Assembly (NCBI RefSeq): GCF_022201045.2
Contig: NC_068562.1
Coordinates: 5,500,001-5,564,000, forward strand
Direction of reading: 5' to 3'
Length of the DNA stretch: 64,000 bases
Source: Citrus sinensis
Lineage: Eukaryota > Streptophyta > Magnoliopsida > Sapindales > Rutaceae
Shown here: positions 49,598-62,714 of the stretch, piece after piece
How positions within the stretch are numbered: position 1 is the first letter of the stretch
Layout: each line of letters begins with the position of its first letter
Position numbers and translations under genes: made by a program
Notes under the pieces: model-generated
What the model was told of the DNA's origin: nothing
Databases searched by the model: none
What the model saw: only the letters and a program-made list of their open reading frames with translations

Positions 49598-50150
49598 GTA
49601 TGGTGTGAAAATGAATCCAATTTTCTCTCCACTCAGAAGAGTTGGAAACTTCAAGTCTTGTCTGGAGTATTAATCTAAAAGAAGAATAATAAAAAAGTAT
49701 CAACCACCTACCACTTTCATATTAATTTCTCTTAAAAAAGAGTAGTGCTATATATTTTAAATTTTTTATTTTAAAAAATTATCTAAAATAGTATAATATT
49801 CATTAATTAGTAGTTAAAAATTTGAGAAAAACTGTGGTGCAATTGTGGTACTTTAGATCTTAATAGACCCCACACATCTAAGTGGATTCAACGACTGGAT
49901 GCAATTGTGGCACAGTACCACAATTACACCGTAGCTGGACCCTACAAATTTAGGGTGACGTGCTTAATCCGTCGCTTATGATATTTCATAGTTTGAGTCC
50001 TACTAAAAATAACAAAAGCCAAATTTACACTACTAGGTAATTCAAATACGAGATTATCGTCAATTCGTCAACTATATAACGCTCACGTGCACAACCCTAG
50101 TGAGCCATTATCATATCATAAGCGACCCACCGGGCCGCCTCCTCAATATC
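46333..50150. other. Promoter side of the At4g24610-like gene and long spacer
   Basis: GC content rises near 47120-47250, a likely promoter and first non-coding exon for the minus-strand gene. Beyond that I find no gene. It holds (CA)n at 49235-49256, (TA)n at about 49557-49593 and the small MITE at 49838-49940. The frame at 47180-47560 has no recognisable domain. Confidence 0.45.
49838..49940. mobile_element. Small inverted-repeat element
   Basis: GGTGCAATTGTGGTACTTTA on the left pairs with CACAGTACCACAATTACACC on the right. No target duplication could be fixed. Confidence 0.55.
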
Positions 50151-50154
50151 ATCA

Positions 50155-50520
50155 TCATCTAGTTGCTCCGTTTCCATGACAATTGAATCGTTCAATGTGC
50201 TGCACTTTCAATTCAATTTCTTGTGAAGCAAAACAGCATGTTCTTAGCAAGTGCACCGAAAAAATATTGAATGGCAGCATAGGAGGAGTGGGTCGCATAT
50301 GAATCATGTAATCAAAGAAGTCAATTGATTTGTTGGGAGTGATGTTACCTGATTTACAGCTTTCTTCGAGTAATTTGTCAAGTGAGGTTCGGTCTTTGAC
50401 AGCGCCGTATTCAATTTCGTGGTTTCGTTTTTGGACGTGATATGGGTAAGTAATTTCGATTGCCTTCATACAACACAAACAAAAAAGAAAGAGTTTTATC
50501 TTCTTTTTAGATCTGAGCAA
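50155..50520 (-). pseudogene. PPR gene relic 1 (N-terminal part, minus)
   Basis: The minus strand encodes LDKLLEESCKSGNITPNKSI then DFFDYMIHMRPTPPMLPFN, matching the start of Rf-like pentatricopeptide repeat proteins (usually FFDYMI.MRP.PP...FN.LLGALAKNK). After PFNIF a one-base shift moves the family sequence (FGALAKNM) into another frame and the gene ends. No further PPR motifs follow. Intact relatives bind RNA in mitochondria or plastids. Confidence 0.65.
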
Positions 50521-50809
50521 AAAGATTATAACGTTAGATTTTAACCTTTTTTAGTAATGTCTTTGCAGTCAGAAAAAAAAGGGTTGGATTTTCTATTCCG
50601 TAAAAGGAAAAGATCATGCATTGGCCGTCGCTGTACTTTAAATTTGTCAAAAGCTGCAATCGAAGCTCCTTAAAGATCATGTATCACAACACGGGCTTGC
50701 AATCTCATTTCTTCAACTACTGGGTCTGGCCATTTCACTTTCAAAAGCTTTATCACAATCTGAATATGAACTGTGAAAGGCCGAACCTCACCTGACAAAT
50801 TCCTTGCAG

Positions 50810-50965
50810 GAAACTGTAAGCAGGTTACATACCCCCAACGAATCATCCTGCTTCTTTGATTACATTATTCTTATACAACCCACCCCTCCCATATTGTCAT
50901 TCAATAGGTTGTTTGTTGTATTTGCTAAGGATTAACTTGGCATTCTCATAATGTTGTTTTGCTGT
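50810..50965 (+). pseudogene. PPR gene relic 2 (plus)
   Basis: The plus strand has DNA for FFDYIILIQPTPP and LSFNRLF in broken frames, homologous to the relic just to its left but in the opposite direction. Only one PPR-start segment remains. Confidence 0.55.
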
Positions 50966-51534
50966 GCAAGAAGAGATTGAATAATAATAATAATAATACC
51001 ATATATTGCGTTTGTTTACTTTCTTTGTTGTAACTATTATGTTTTAATTCCAAATAGAGGTGCTCAGCTGTGTTAGGTGTTAATGCTAATGGTTACTGAT
51101 TGCAGCACAACTGTTTCTATTTCATTTCAGAAGCGGTAATCCAATTCTTGCTCAATGTCCCGTGTCCCTTCCTTCTTTTACCGGGTGATGATGAATCTAA
51201 TGGAAAATATTGACTGCAAAATAGCTGTTCCAATATCATATAATTTGGATATTGGATTCAAAGGGGGCATTTTGTCCCAATTATTGGATTTGATGGATGT
51301 TTTATTTTAACAAACGCAAGCAAGTTTAAGGATCTGCTCTCAATGTTCATATTTGTACAAAGAGTTTGTGGTTTGGCATAATCCTTCGTTGTAACCCTAG
51401 AACCAAAGGCGACCGTCACCTAGAGCAGCACAACACTTCAGATCAAAATCATCCAAAAATTTCACAAATCATTACCAACCTTAACTAATGTTGTAGAAAA
51501 GCAATTATTCAAAACCGTTAGAACCTTCGATGGC

Positions 51535-51700
51535 TTGCGTCAAGCAAAACATCATGTTCTTAGCAAGTTCACCGAAAATATAACGAATGATGACATAGGA
51601 GAGGGGTTGCATGTGAATCATCTGAAGTGCTTTGTTGTGAGTAATGTTACCCGATTTACAGTTCTCTTTGAGAATATCTTCTCAATGGGGATTGATCTTC
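51535..51700 (-). pseudogene. PPR gene relic 3 (minus)
   Basis: On the minus strand it encodes NCKSGNITHNKAL, IHMQP and FGELAKNMMFCLTQ, a diverged copy of relic 1 lying 1.3 kb away in the same direction. Frames are broken. Confidence 0.55.
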
Positions 51701-51774
51701 CACAGCTGAGCATTAAAATTTCGTTGTATGCTTTTTAGACGTGCAGAGTAAGAAAATTGTAAACCGGTAACATC

Positions 51775-51960
51775 TCTCTCAATGAGCCACTCAAGCTTTC
51801 TTACATTATTCATGCACAGCCCACTCCTCCCGATCCCATGTTGTCATTCAATAGGCTTTTGGTTTACTTTGCTGATAATTAACATCTTGGTAATGCTATT
51901 TTGCTGTTTATGTCTTTACCATAAAGAGTGCTGTAAATGTTATGGTATCCTTGCTGGGAT
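51775..51960 (+). pseudogene. PPR gene relic 4 (plus)
   Basis: The plus strand has fragments QPTPP and SFNRLLVYFADN, a diverged copy of relic 2. Relics 1+2 and 3+4 therefore form two copies of one inverted pair. Confidence 0.55.
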
Positions 51961-52425
51961 ATGCTTTGTAAGCAATTGAACTCACTCTTGGAATTAGAGC
52001 CTGCAATTTGTATGAAACGTCACCAGCCTCGTTATGATATTTGCTTATCTATATATGTCCTATTTTCCAGGGAGATGGAGTCGGTCGTTAGCAAGCTTTA
52101 CAATCTTGATTCATACATTCAACCGCAACAATCCAACTCAAGGAAACGCACTTAAAAATTCCCCATGCTGTACTTGCACGATCAAAACCATGTGTGCATC
52201 TGACCAATCAGAGGGCAAAAAATTCCAAACAGCTTTACTCAGTGATGACATTCTTACAAGTTACAACCAAAGGGGAAAACTGTAAAAACAACAGGTAGAG
52301 GCGTAGAGCCTTGTACACTGATAGACACCATTCTATAAGAACTGCCAAAATGTCTAGCTATAACTTTCTGATCTACATTCATCTTTTGCAAATAAGGCTG
52401 TGCAAAACCAATTGTTTCTTTCATA

Positions 52426-55208
52426 TCAATCATCATTTGAGCCAAGGACCTGTTGCTTGAGTTCTTCAATTTTAGTGGCCAGCTCATCTCTATTTTTCTG
52501 TAATGCAAGCAGCAAACCAATAAGCACACTGTGATCATCATGTCTATGGAAGATAAAAGCCCAAATTTCTCTCAAAATAGCTACCTTGAATAACAGATAA
52601 CGCCAGCTGAACCACAATGTGTATCCAAGACCCACTACTTCCATCAACTTAGGAAACTGATTCATAAAGTTAATCATCAGAAAATTCCAAAAGAAAGGAA
52701 AATGAGAATTATTCATGGTCAACAAGTAGAAGATGTGAATATACACACCAATGGAATAGAATCTATTGCACCAACCACCACTGTTGTTAACCACAGAGCA
52801 AGCAAAGCACCGGTTCCATATAGAACAAGTGAATATTTATCTTCAGAGTCAAACTGCAAATATTCAAGAAGTCCTCAATACAGTAAAAAATATATCAAGC
52901 CAAAAGTATGTTAAAACAAAATAAATGCAATTCAACAAACTGGTAGATACACAACGGAAAGAATAATGCAGCCTATCAAAACCATAAACCAAAGTGCTCC
53001 ATCCAGCCCTTCTGTATTTGCAAATTAACTTACTACATTCATCAAAACAAAGTTGTCAAGTTGTAAATCCAAGTTGAGATACTCAAGGCGTCACGTGGTT
53101 ACTTTCTTAATCTTTACGACATCAGCACCTCTTAAAACAGAGGAAAAATATCATCTAACCTAGTGAAGTTAAAGCCACCGGCATGAGAGAAACATGCTAT
53201 CAACAAAGTCTTCAACACAGTTATCAAAAAAACATTTATTTTTATGAAAGTAACCTTTTTGAAGGCATAAGGGGAAAATTAACAGAATACGTTGCTCAGG
53301 TAACCGCTCAGATCGACAATTTTTGTCGACATTTCATTAAGAATTCAACAAGACTTTCTATAACTTCTAGTAATCATCATAGCAACTGATTTGCATTTCA
53401 AGAAGGGATCCAGCATAGACATTTCAGAAATAAAACTCAACAGGATAAAACTAACAGAGACCATTAGAGGCCATTAGAAACAAAAAAGAAGCGGAAAAAT
53501 GGAACTACAAAAGAAAGGAAGGTAATACTTTTATTGAAGGAACAAATTAAACAACTGGTAAAACATGTTGCTCAGGTAACCGCTCAGATCGACATGATTG
53601 TCGACGTTTCATCAAGAACACTTTCAAAAAGAATAAAGTTATCATCATAGCAACCATTTTGCATTTAAATGAGAGATAAAAAAATCTAAACCCCAAAAAT
53701 GAAGCCACCAAAGGGAAAAAAAAAATAGAAACAAAAAATGTCTCAGCTTCACCATTGATGACCATTTTTTCCCCCGAAAAAAAAAGGAGGATAACAAAGG
53801 GAGAGAGAGAGGTATAAGCGTAGTCATCAGGAAATCAGAATAAAAGCAACATACAACGAACATAAAGGGGGCACCATTGCATACCAATGCTTCAAAATCT
53901 ACCATTGCTCGGGTAACCACTCAGGATGGACATAATGGTCCAAAAATACTTTCAACCAGTTGACTGCATCATCACAGCAAAAGCTTTTGCTTCTTTATGC
54001 AGTAACTAAAAAAATTACATCGATAGATCGAATAAAACCAGGTGAGAGCTAACTATGCCTTAAAGGGCACCCAATAATGCAGTTTTAAAGTATTTATCTG
54101 AGGGCTAGAAGGAAATTGCTTAGAGAACAAAAAATCTTTCATCACTTTGTAGCGAAAATAGATGTTATGTGTAATATCCTTACTCACAAGCATATATATA
54201 TACATAATAAGGCTTCTAAATACCATAACACGAACTCTTGAGATTTAAACAAACCTTTATTTTAAGGTTGTCCAAAAGTTCATTAGTCAGCCCATCCACA
54301 GGTGATTCCTCTTTAGGTACTGCAGTAGCCACACTTTCATTGTACACATTCTTTTCAACTGCCGGAACATCTTCAGCTGCCGTCGCACCATCTCGTTTAT
54401 CCACAACATACTGATCTGTTCCACTTGAAGTTTCTTCAGAGGTTGCTTTTGGCAATGGGTTGGTATAATAGAGAATTCCTGAAATAAGTAATATCACTCC
54501 AAGTATTAAAAACGTGTTTCTTCTCAATGCATTTCTTAGATTCCACCAGAAACCAACCATGTAGAAATCTTAATGATCAGCCTTGGGCAGTATGCTCAAA
54601 ACGACACAAGATTCACAGAATATTGAATGTATAATAAATGCTCATAATCTTGTCACGTTTCTCTAGACTCCTTGCCACTTTTAAAATGTGTTCTTTTACA
54701 GAAATTTGTTCATTTCTTTTTATCTTTTTAAATCATTTTCATTTAAAAACGAAATGAAATAGTGATATAAAGAAATCAACGAAACACAGCCTAAACGAAT
54801 AAGGCCCCGGACTCATTCAAATGTACACTTCAAGTCCAAATGAAAAAAAAAAAAAAATTCGAATCACAAGCAATAGACTATTAGCCAAACACAAATATAT
54901 CAGAACTATATATAACATTTAATTGAGCAAAAAATCTGAACCATCCACGTAGCTGGGGGGTTTAGAAACCAACATTTGTTAAGTCATCAGCAGTAAATAA
55001 AAAAAGAAGAGACGGAAAATGATAAAGTAGACCTAGGGTTTTGTATCGTACGGGAGCGTAGGCCATAACCGGAGCAGGAGACTGTGGTTTGCTTGAGAGA
55101 GAGAGCGGATTTGGTGCGGACGAGAGCAGGGGCTGTAGTGGTGGTGAGGAATGGGTGGTGGTGATTGGAGATGGCTGACTGTGTTTGTGTGGCTGTACAG
55201 AGCTCCAT
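52426..55208 (-). CDS. CURT1D: CURVATURE THYLAKOID 1-type protein (CAAD domain), chloroplast
   Basis: Five exons join in phase to 209 residues: 55052-55208, 54255-54478, 52749-52853, 52585-52656, 52426-52497. The first donor is GTACGA, chosen because it alone gives a phase matching the TTTCAG acceptor at 54479. Residues 1-55 (MELCTATQTQSAISNHHHPF onward, rich in S/T, poor in acids) are a chloroplast transit peptide. An acidic variable stretch follows, then FDSEDKYSLVLYGTGALLAL and two membrane helices with SIPLFPKLMEVVGLGYTLWF and SWRYLLFK, then a C-terminal amphipathic helix (NRDELATKIEELKQQVLG). This is the CAAD/CURT1 fold that bends thylakoid membranes at grana margins. The acidic stretch and N-terminus suggest the D member; I am less sure of the member than of the family. 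Confidence 0.85.
53258..53990. repeat. Three diverged copies of a repeat in a CURT1 intron
   Basis: The block TTGCTCAGGTAACCGCTCAG followed by ATCGACA and TGTCGACATTTCAT occurs at about 53293 and 53569, and a diverged form (TTGCTCGGGTAACCACTCAG) at about 53905. After each comes DNA like TCATCATAGCAACC. Spacing is about 280-340 bp. It lies in intron 2 and has no coding role. Confidence 0.75.
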
Positions 55209-56168
55209 TTTCAGTAGCCTCCTCAGCGTTTAAGACGTGAGCGTGAAGTGAGGCACAGATTAGCTTCCACGGCTTACCCTTGTGGAAAAGGAAATGCTTT
55301 TGACCCTCTTATAAGACTGTGCTTCAATTTTTTAGGGTTCCCTCGTTTCTCGTACAAGCAAATGCATTATCAAAAAAATTTCCCTTTTTTTTTAATAAAA
55401 AAAAATACCGTTTTAATTTGAGGATAATATTATTGTAGATACTAGATCCAGATCGCATGGTCTTGTGTCCAAAAGGGGAAAAAAGAAATCTCAAATAATT
55501 ATAATTTGAACCCATAGGATATTTGAAATTACCAGATCCACTACAATTTTCCTATCCAGTCAGTTAATCATTAGATAAATAATTCAAACGAAATTGTTGA
55601 AACGACAATTGGTTTAATGTTTACTGAATTTTCATTTGAAATCAACCAAACCCTAAACGATAATAGTAATAATAGTGATAACAAGAATAATGCTTTTCAT
55701 ACCCCTTCAATATTGTTATAAAACTTTATATTTAACCATTAAAGAACAAATATATGAATTTAAATAAACTAAAATGTCCTTACAAATTATAAACCCTAGA
55801 TATCTCTAAATCTAATATATGATATAATTAAATTTTTTTAGGAAATTAAAAAAAAAAGACAACGAAGAAATAAACTATTTAATAATAAGAACTTTATTAT
55901 AACTAATGTACATTTAGAATTTAATTAATCTATTCTAGTTTATTTAAAATTGTATTGTAATTTTCAGCAAAGAAAAAGTTATAAATGTGAAAACAGAAGT
56001 TTCATACAAATTATAGAAGTCCCCCACTCAAATAAAGGCTGGGCCGAAAATTTCTGATTCGGCCTAACTTATTAGAAAGAAAACTGGGCCAGTCCATTTA
56101 CTTATAAAGGCTGGGCCGACAATTTCGCCTCCACCCTTCTCTCTCTCTCTCTCCCCCTCTTCACGGTT
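55209..56168. other. Promoter side of the CURT1 gene and spacer
   Basis: The first 150 bp should hold the CURT1 promoter (minus strand). The rest is AT-rich with no gene; a short CT microsatellite lies near 56140-56155, just before the Mutator-like element. Confidence 0.45.
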
Positions 56169-56179
56169 TAAAAAATTCA

Positions 56180-57180
56180 GCGCCGCTATATGCCTCGAAC
56201 TTAACCCCGAATTTGCGCCCCAAAATTTACCAAAACGCTATATTTTAAAACGGTTGTTTTTCCTTTTTAATTGCAATTGTGCAGCACGTGTGTGTAAGCA
56301 TTGTTGATTAAACCAAACGATGTCGCTTCTTCAATTCATCGCAGTTTGTGCAACACGTGTTTGTCATTCTATTTGCTTTCGTTTCAACCCAACACTCAAC
56401 ACTCTGTGCAGCTAGCTTTAATTCATTGCAAACTGCAAAACCGAACGACGTCACTTCTTCAATTCATTGCAGCCGTGCGACACGTGTTTGTTCGTCTATT
56501 TGCTTTCGTTTCAACCCAACACTCAACACTTTGTGCAGCTCGAGTTTCCCAAATGGCAAATTGTCAACTAATAACACATCTTCTTCAGCCGAATTGGCAA
56601 ATTCGAGTTTTCCAAATGGCAAATTCACAAATTGTTAATTAAATTATAATTTGTTAAATTATGCAAGATATCTACCATGAATCAAACATCATCTTCAGCC
56701 GTGTCAACCAGTAACACAAACACATTACCAAATCACCAGGAATTTCAAATCAACCAAAATCTCAATCAACTCTAAAAGAATTATTCCATTACCTCAGATG
56801 CAGAAATATCGGTGATGGCAATGGAGACCTAGCCAAGGAGAGCCGGCTGTTGGGAGGGGGTGCTGCCAGCTGTTGGGAGGGTGTGCTGCTGGCTGTTGCG
56901 TGTTAGCTTTGTGAGTGCCGGCTGTCGCGTGACTGTTGTGATGGCAACAGAGACATCGATCGAGTGACGGTGGTGGTCCGCCGTCTAGGGCTCGTCTGTC
57001 GTCCGTGTCAACTGTCTCGTCAGTGATTGTAGATTTTTGCGGGTGTGAGAGACAGAGAGATTTTGCTCGTATTTCTCGTCAAAAGGAAAGGTTAAACGGT
57101 GCGTTTTTTATTTAATTAAAACAGTGCGTTTCAATTCAGGGTGCAATTCGGAGTTAAAATCAGGACAAATAACTTTTTCC
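56180..57180. mobile_element. Non-autonomous Mutator-like element with 11 bp target duplication
   Basis: It is flanked by TAAAAAATTCA on both sides (56169-56179 and 57181-57191), an exact 11 bp repeat. The termini are imperfect inverted repeats: TATATGCCTCGAACTTAAC and CCCGAATTTGCGCCCC on the left pair with TTATTTGTCCTGATTTTAAC and TCCGAATTGCACCC from the right. No transposase. It carries an internal tandem duplication (56311-56543) and a GC-rich stretch (56800-57020) of unknown origin. Confidence 0.75.
56311..56543. repeat. Tandem duplication with ACACGTG motifs, period 128 bp
   Basis: Two units start at 56311 and 56439. Each has the order ACGTCACTTCTTCAATTCAT (or GATGTCGC in unit 1), ACACGTGTTTGT and TTTCGTTTCAACCCAACACT. 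The ACACGTGT cores resemble G-box/ABRE motifs. Overlapping open frames here arise from the repeat and are not genes. Confidence 0.85.
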
Positions 57181-57191
57181 TAAAAAATTCA

Positions 57192-57853
57192 ATTTTTTCA
57201 TGGTACGCTAATCGCTGCTAATCATTTCGCCTACGACTCCACAAATTTCCCTGATTGACAAAAAAAAAAAGATAATAATAATAAAAACACCAATGTCAAT
57301 ATCATCGATTAACAACTTCATTATTGCATGCGCCTTCGTCAAATATTCTTGTTGGAAAATTGTTGGGAGCACGTATCGAATAAATATGATGACGGTGTTG
57401 AAAGCGAATTAATAGCTAAAAACAAATCGAAATAAATTTGATTATTAATTCCAATTAGGCATTCCAAAACCTCGTCGCTCGTATCCCCAGTTCCAGCTTG
57501 AGATGAGCAGTGATTATGCCATGACACCTGTTCGGCATTTGCATGGGGAAAGCAAACTTTATCAACTTTCACATGTTGTTTATCTTTCACCAATAAAAAA
57601 GTAAGCTCTGGGCCACATGAATGTGATGTCGTAACCAGCTTGATTAAGCCAACTGTTCTTGCGCAGGGCAAAATTTCATCCAGTTATAGAAGCATTATTC
57701 CCTATCCTTCAAATTTACCAAGCCACGATGGTCTCAATATAGATTAGTGTCGGCAAACTAAAACAAAAATCGTACGCCATCTCAGCAGAATTATTGGGGC
57801 TGTGTTGCTTGGGCTTAGTATTAAAGTCACTGTTTAGCGAATATATACGTATT
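57192..57853. other. Spacer before the peroxidase gene
   Basis: No gene is supported. A minus-strand frame at 57339-57671 lacks family features. The last few hundred bases are the peroxidase promoter. Confidence 0.45.
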
Positions 57854-57859
57854 TATAAA
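57854..57859 (+). promoter_or_regulatory. TATA box of the peroxidase gene
   Basis: TATAAA lies 44 bp before the ATG at 57898, which implies a very short leader. Confidence 0.6.
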
Positions 57860-57897
57860 GGCAAAAATCTCTCTTGACGACTGCAGAAGTGCTAGAT

Positions 57898-59570
<1,673 letters not shown>

Positions 59571-62463
59571 AAAATTATCTGCATCTTGTAATAAGCTACA
59601 ATATTTCTAATATGAACATGTGTGGCGTTGTACGTAAACAGAGTATTAATGATTGCAGCAGCCAATCGTTATATCTGATTAAAAGTTAATTTGCCAAAAC
59701 CAGAACGCTTCAGACGCAAAAAGTATCAGATGTCCAGTTACAGAGGCAAACTGAAATTGCAGCATTCATTTATAGATATGAAAAGGACTTTACGAGATCA
59801 AACCCAGTTTCCATTTATCAAAGTTGTCCGCCTTTCGCATTCCAAACAAACCAACCCATATCGCGTGATTTGTGAATAGCCATTCTTCTTGTATGTAGGT
59901 CCAGGTAACAACGTGTACATCGTTTTGGTCCCAAACTTAGGCGAAATTATAGCGTTTTCAAGGATGATCCCTGTAGCTTTTACTTTCAGAAAACTACTGG
60001 CTCCCGACAGTTATCTAAATTGAAAAGATAAAATTGTATAAGGGTTTTTCTAAGTTATATTTGTTGCAATCTACAATCCAACCAAAACATATAAACATGA
60101 GTAACATGAAAGATAGGCCAAGTGCCATTGTGTGATTTTTACATTTTTTTTTTTCAATTGGACTATTGTTTATAATAAATATAACTTAACAGGACTCAAT
60201 TTATAAATAGAGTTAAAATATAACTTAGTAGAACTCAATTTATAATTACAGTAATGGCTAATCAGAGAAGTTCACGTATCTGCGTACAATAATCAATGGT
60301 TTCCATCGTTTTGTCAGCAAGAAATTAACTTAATTATAATCAAGTTAAAAACAATTTTAATGCAAAATATATATGTCTGACGGATTGGATTGACTTCATG
60401 CTGGAATTAAAATACTCTTATGTATTTCTGAACATTTTATGGTTCCTGGGTTAGGAACAAGATCCAGGATAAAAATGCAATGGGTTCAATGGTAAGCCTG
60501 TGAGCACATGTTTTTGCGCGAAGTTGAGAGTATGAATTCTGAAACAAGCAACAGACACTTCCTAGTCACTACAATAATTTAGAATTTGAAAGACGATATA
60601 TATATATTTTTTCTTTTTACAATAATTTCAAATTTAGTCACAGAATAATATTAGGATTTGGCCAAACCATCTACGACAGATAATTTAATTTCAAAGCTAT
60701 TATGCTTTTTTGATATCTTAAGACCTTGTTTTTTGGTCTTAGATAATTATTTTCAATAAATTAACAAAAAAAAAAAAAGCAATTGAAAGTTTTGGCTTGA
60801 CTAATGTTGTATTTTTATGAACAAATTATTTTGTTACAGTAATTACAGTAGAGCCATAAATAATTTCCAAAAATTTATGTGTACATTGATATGGTTTGAT
60901 GGGATTGCCTAACTTTTCAACCAATCCCTTTATGCCCTGTTGTGCATTTTTGTCGTTATGTTTTTTAAAACAAAATAAAATGATGCATGAATCATGATCG
61001 ATAAAACAAAAAATTATTATTAACCAATTAAAGCCGTTGAATTTGGTGGACCCTATCACATGCAAATTTTAAATTGTTTAAAAAAGGATATTGAATCTAT
61101 ATTGAGCGGTCCAAATCGTACCCTCCACTTTAGTTAAAGTGGGCATCCTTTGTTAGATAATTATTGAATAAAAACAAAACCTGAAAATCACAAAGCATGA
61201 CGACATAGCGGCTCATTAATTAAAATCGTGAAACACAGCAACCACTAACAGCCTCACCAACCACGTGCCACTGCGCCAGCTGCACAGCAGTTACCGTTGA
61301 GCGCAGCCCATCTGAATCAAACTTCAGTATTGGGGTATTGTTTTAATCTTTATCTCCACTTCTCTCATTCATTAGCTTCTTTTTTCAAACTAAAATTTAC
61401 TTAATTTGAGTATTTGCATTTGAACTTTAATGCGCTTGACGTTCAATCTTGATGACTGACCTTTCCACCACCGTTACCACTCTTGGTTAAGACATTAAAA
61501 AGTTTTTTTTTTTGAGACAGAATGTTTGGTCACAAAAAAAGTTATTTTGCAGTGACAAACAACCAACAAACGATTTAATTTATTTTATGTCATAAAATAT
61601 GTAAACGACAAAATTGTTACCTTCACAAAATTTTTGTTTGTCCACGAGGGGGGCCTCAAGTTTCCCCGAAGTTACCAGTGTTCCAAAAGAGTAAAAACCA
61701 AATCCAGCGGCCACAAAAAGGCAGAAGCACTTACCTCAACACCATTGTCTTTATCTATGAATAGCAAAGTTGGGTGCCCGTCTCCACTCTCACTCTAGTC
61801 TTTTTCATTCAAGTTCTCTGTAAACATTAATTTGAATAGCAGAAAACAAAAGAAGATGGGAGGCCATTCAATCCTGGGTTTCTGATCATCACATGCTCAA
61901 CACCATTGGTAAAACTCAACTTCTCTGTTAATTAATTGCATTTTATTCTTGTTTTCAGGTTTCTTTGTAATTAACTGGTAAATGATGATAACTAAATTAA
62001 TTCATATGCGGTGTAAAAAATATTGACTTGAGGTTGATTCATTGGCTTGGAGCATGCACCTTCTGCTCCACTTTGACTGAGGTTGATTCATTAGCTTTTA
62101 CTGATATGTGACAATGATGATAGATATTGTAGTGATGATGTAATGTGAGCTTTCTAAGTGATAATGACGATAAATATTGAAGTAATAATGTAGTCTAAGC
62201 TTTCTCAAATTAACTAACAAGTGATATGAATTATCTGCAGCGAAATCTTGATTTTTCTCTTTATCTTAAGTTTTCTTGATGAATTTAAATGTTATGTAAT
62301 TGTGCAATTGCAACACTAACTAATTTTTCTTTTTATCTAAATATTGATGATGCTCCTCTACATATTCCTCTTTTAGAGGATGAAGTGGATATGGCTATGC
62401 CATCATGCTGTCATTCAATGTCATCCATCGCGTGCAGTCATACAACACGCTAATTGCTAAGTT
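59571..62463. other. Long spacer, no supported gene
   Basis: AT-rich, with a T-run near 60145 and (TA) runs near 60598. A short ATG frame at 61855 (MGGHSILGF then stop) is preceded by a promoter-like stretch but has no length. Coding-like bases near 62345-62455 have no recognisable family; they could be a worn exon. Confidence 0.4.
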
Positions 62464-62479
62464 AAAATCACCATAAATA

Positions 62480-62698
62480 ATCAACAAAGTGTTGGCTCCA
62501 TGGCTCCACTGGTAATGGAGTCTCCTTAAGTGGCTTGATTGGGTTTGCTCCCCAGTTCGAGTCACAGGGAAATCGCATTTGTTTAGAGAACATGTGCCTC
62601 TCGGTTCGAACAGGGACTTTTAGTATGAGTTGTGGTACGGGCTTAAAGGTACATTCCACAGTTGAAACCCTCCCCAAGATACGTCGTGGTAAAAAAAA
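62480..62698 (+). mobile_element. tRNA-derived SINE with 16 bp target duplication
   Basis: The head has an A box-like GGCTCCACTGGTAATGG and a B box-like CAGTTCGAGTCAC, then a unique body with a second GGTTCGAAC, and an A-run tail. It is flanked by AAAATCACCATAAATA at 62464-62479 and 62699-62714, exact copies. A recent insertion. Confidence 0.88.
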
Positions 62699-62714
62699 AA
62701 AATCACCATAAATA

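Noticed and set aside
56301-56642. Overlapping open frames of 96-113 residues
   Set aside because: They are created by the 128 bp tandem duplication inside a Mutator-like element; the two frames repeat the same phrase.
60480-60560. Possible worn SINE head (GGTTCAATGGTAAGCC)
   Set aside because: No tail or flanking repeat could be found, and the second box is weak.
61855-61884. Short ATG frame (MGGHSILGF) behind promoter-like DNA
   Set aside because: Nine codons then a stop, with no continuing exon in a matching phase that I could find.
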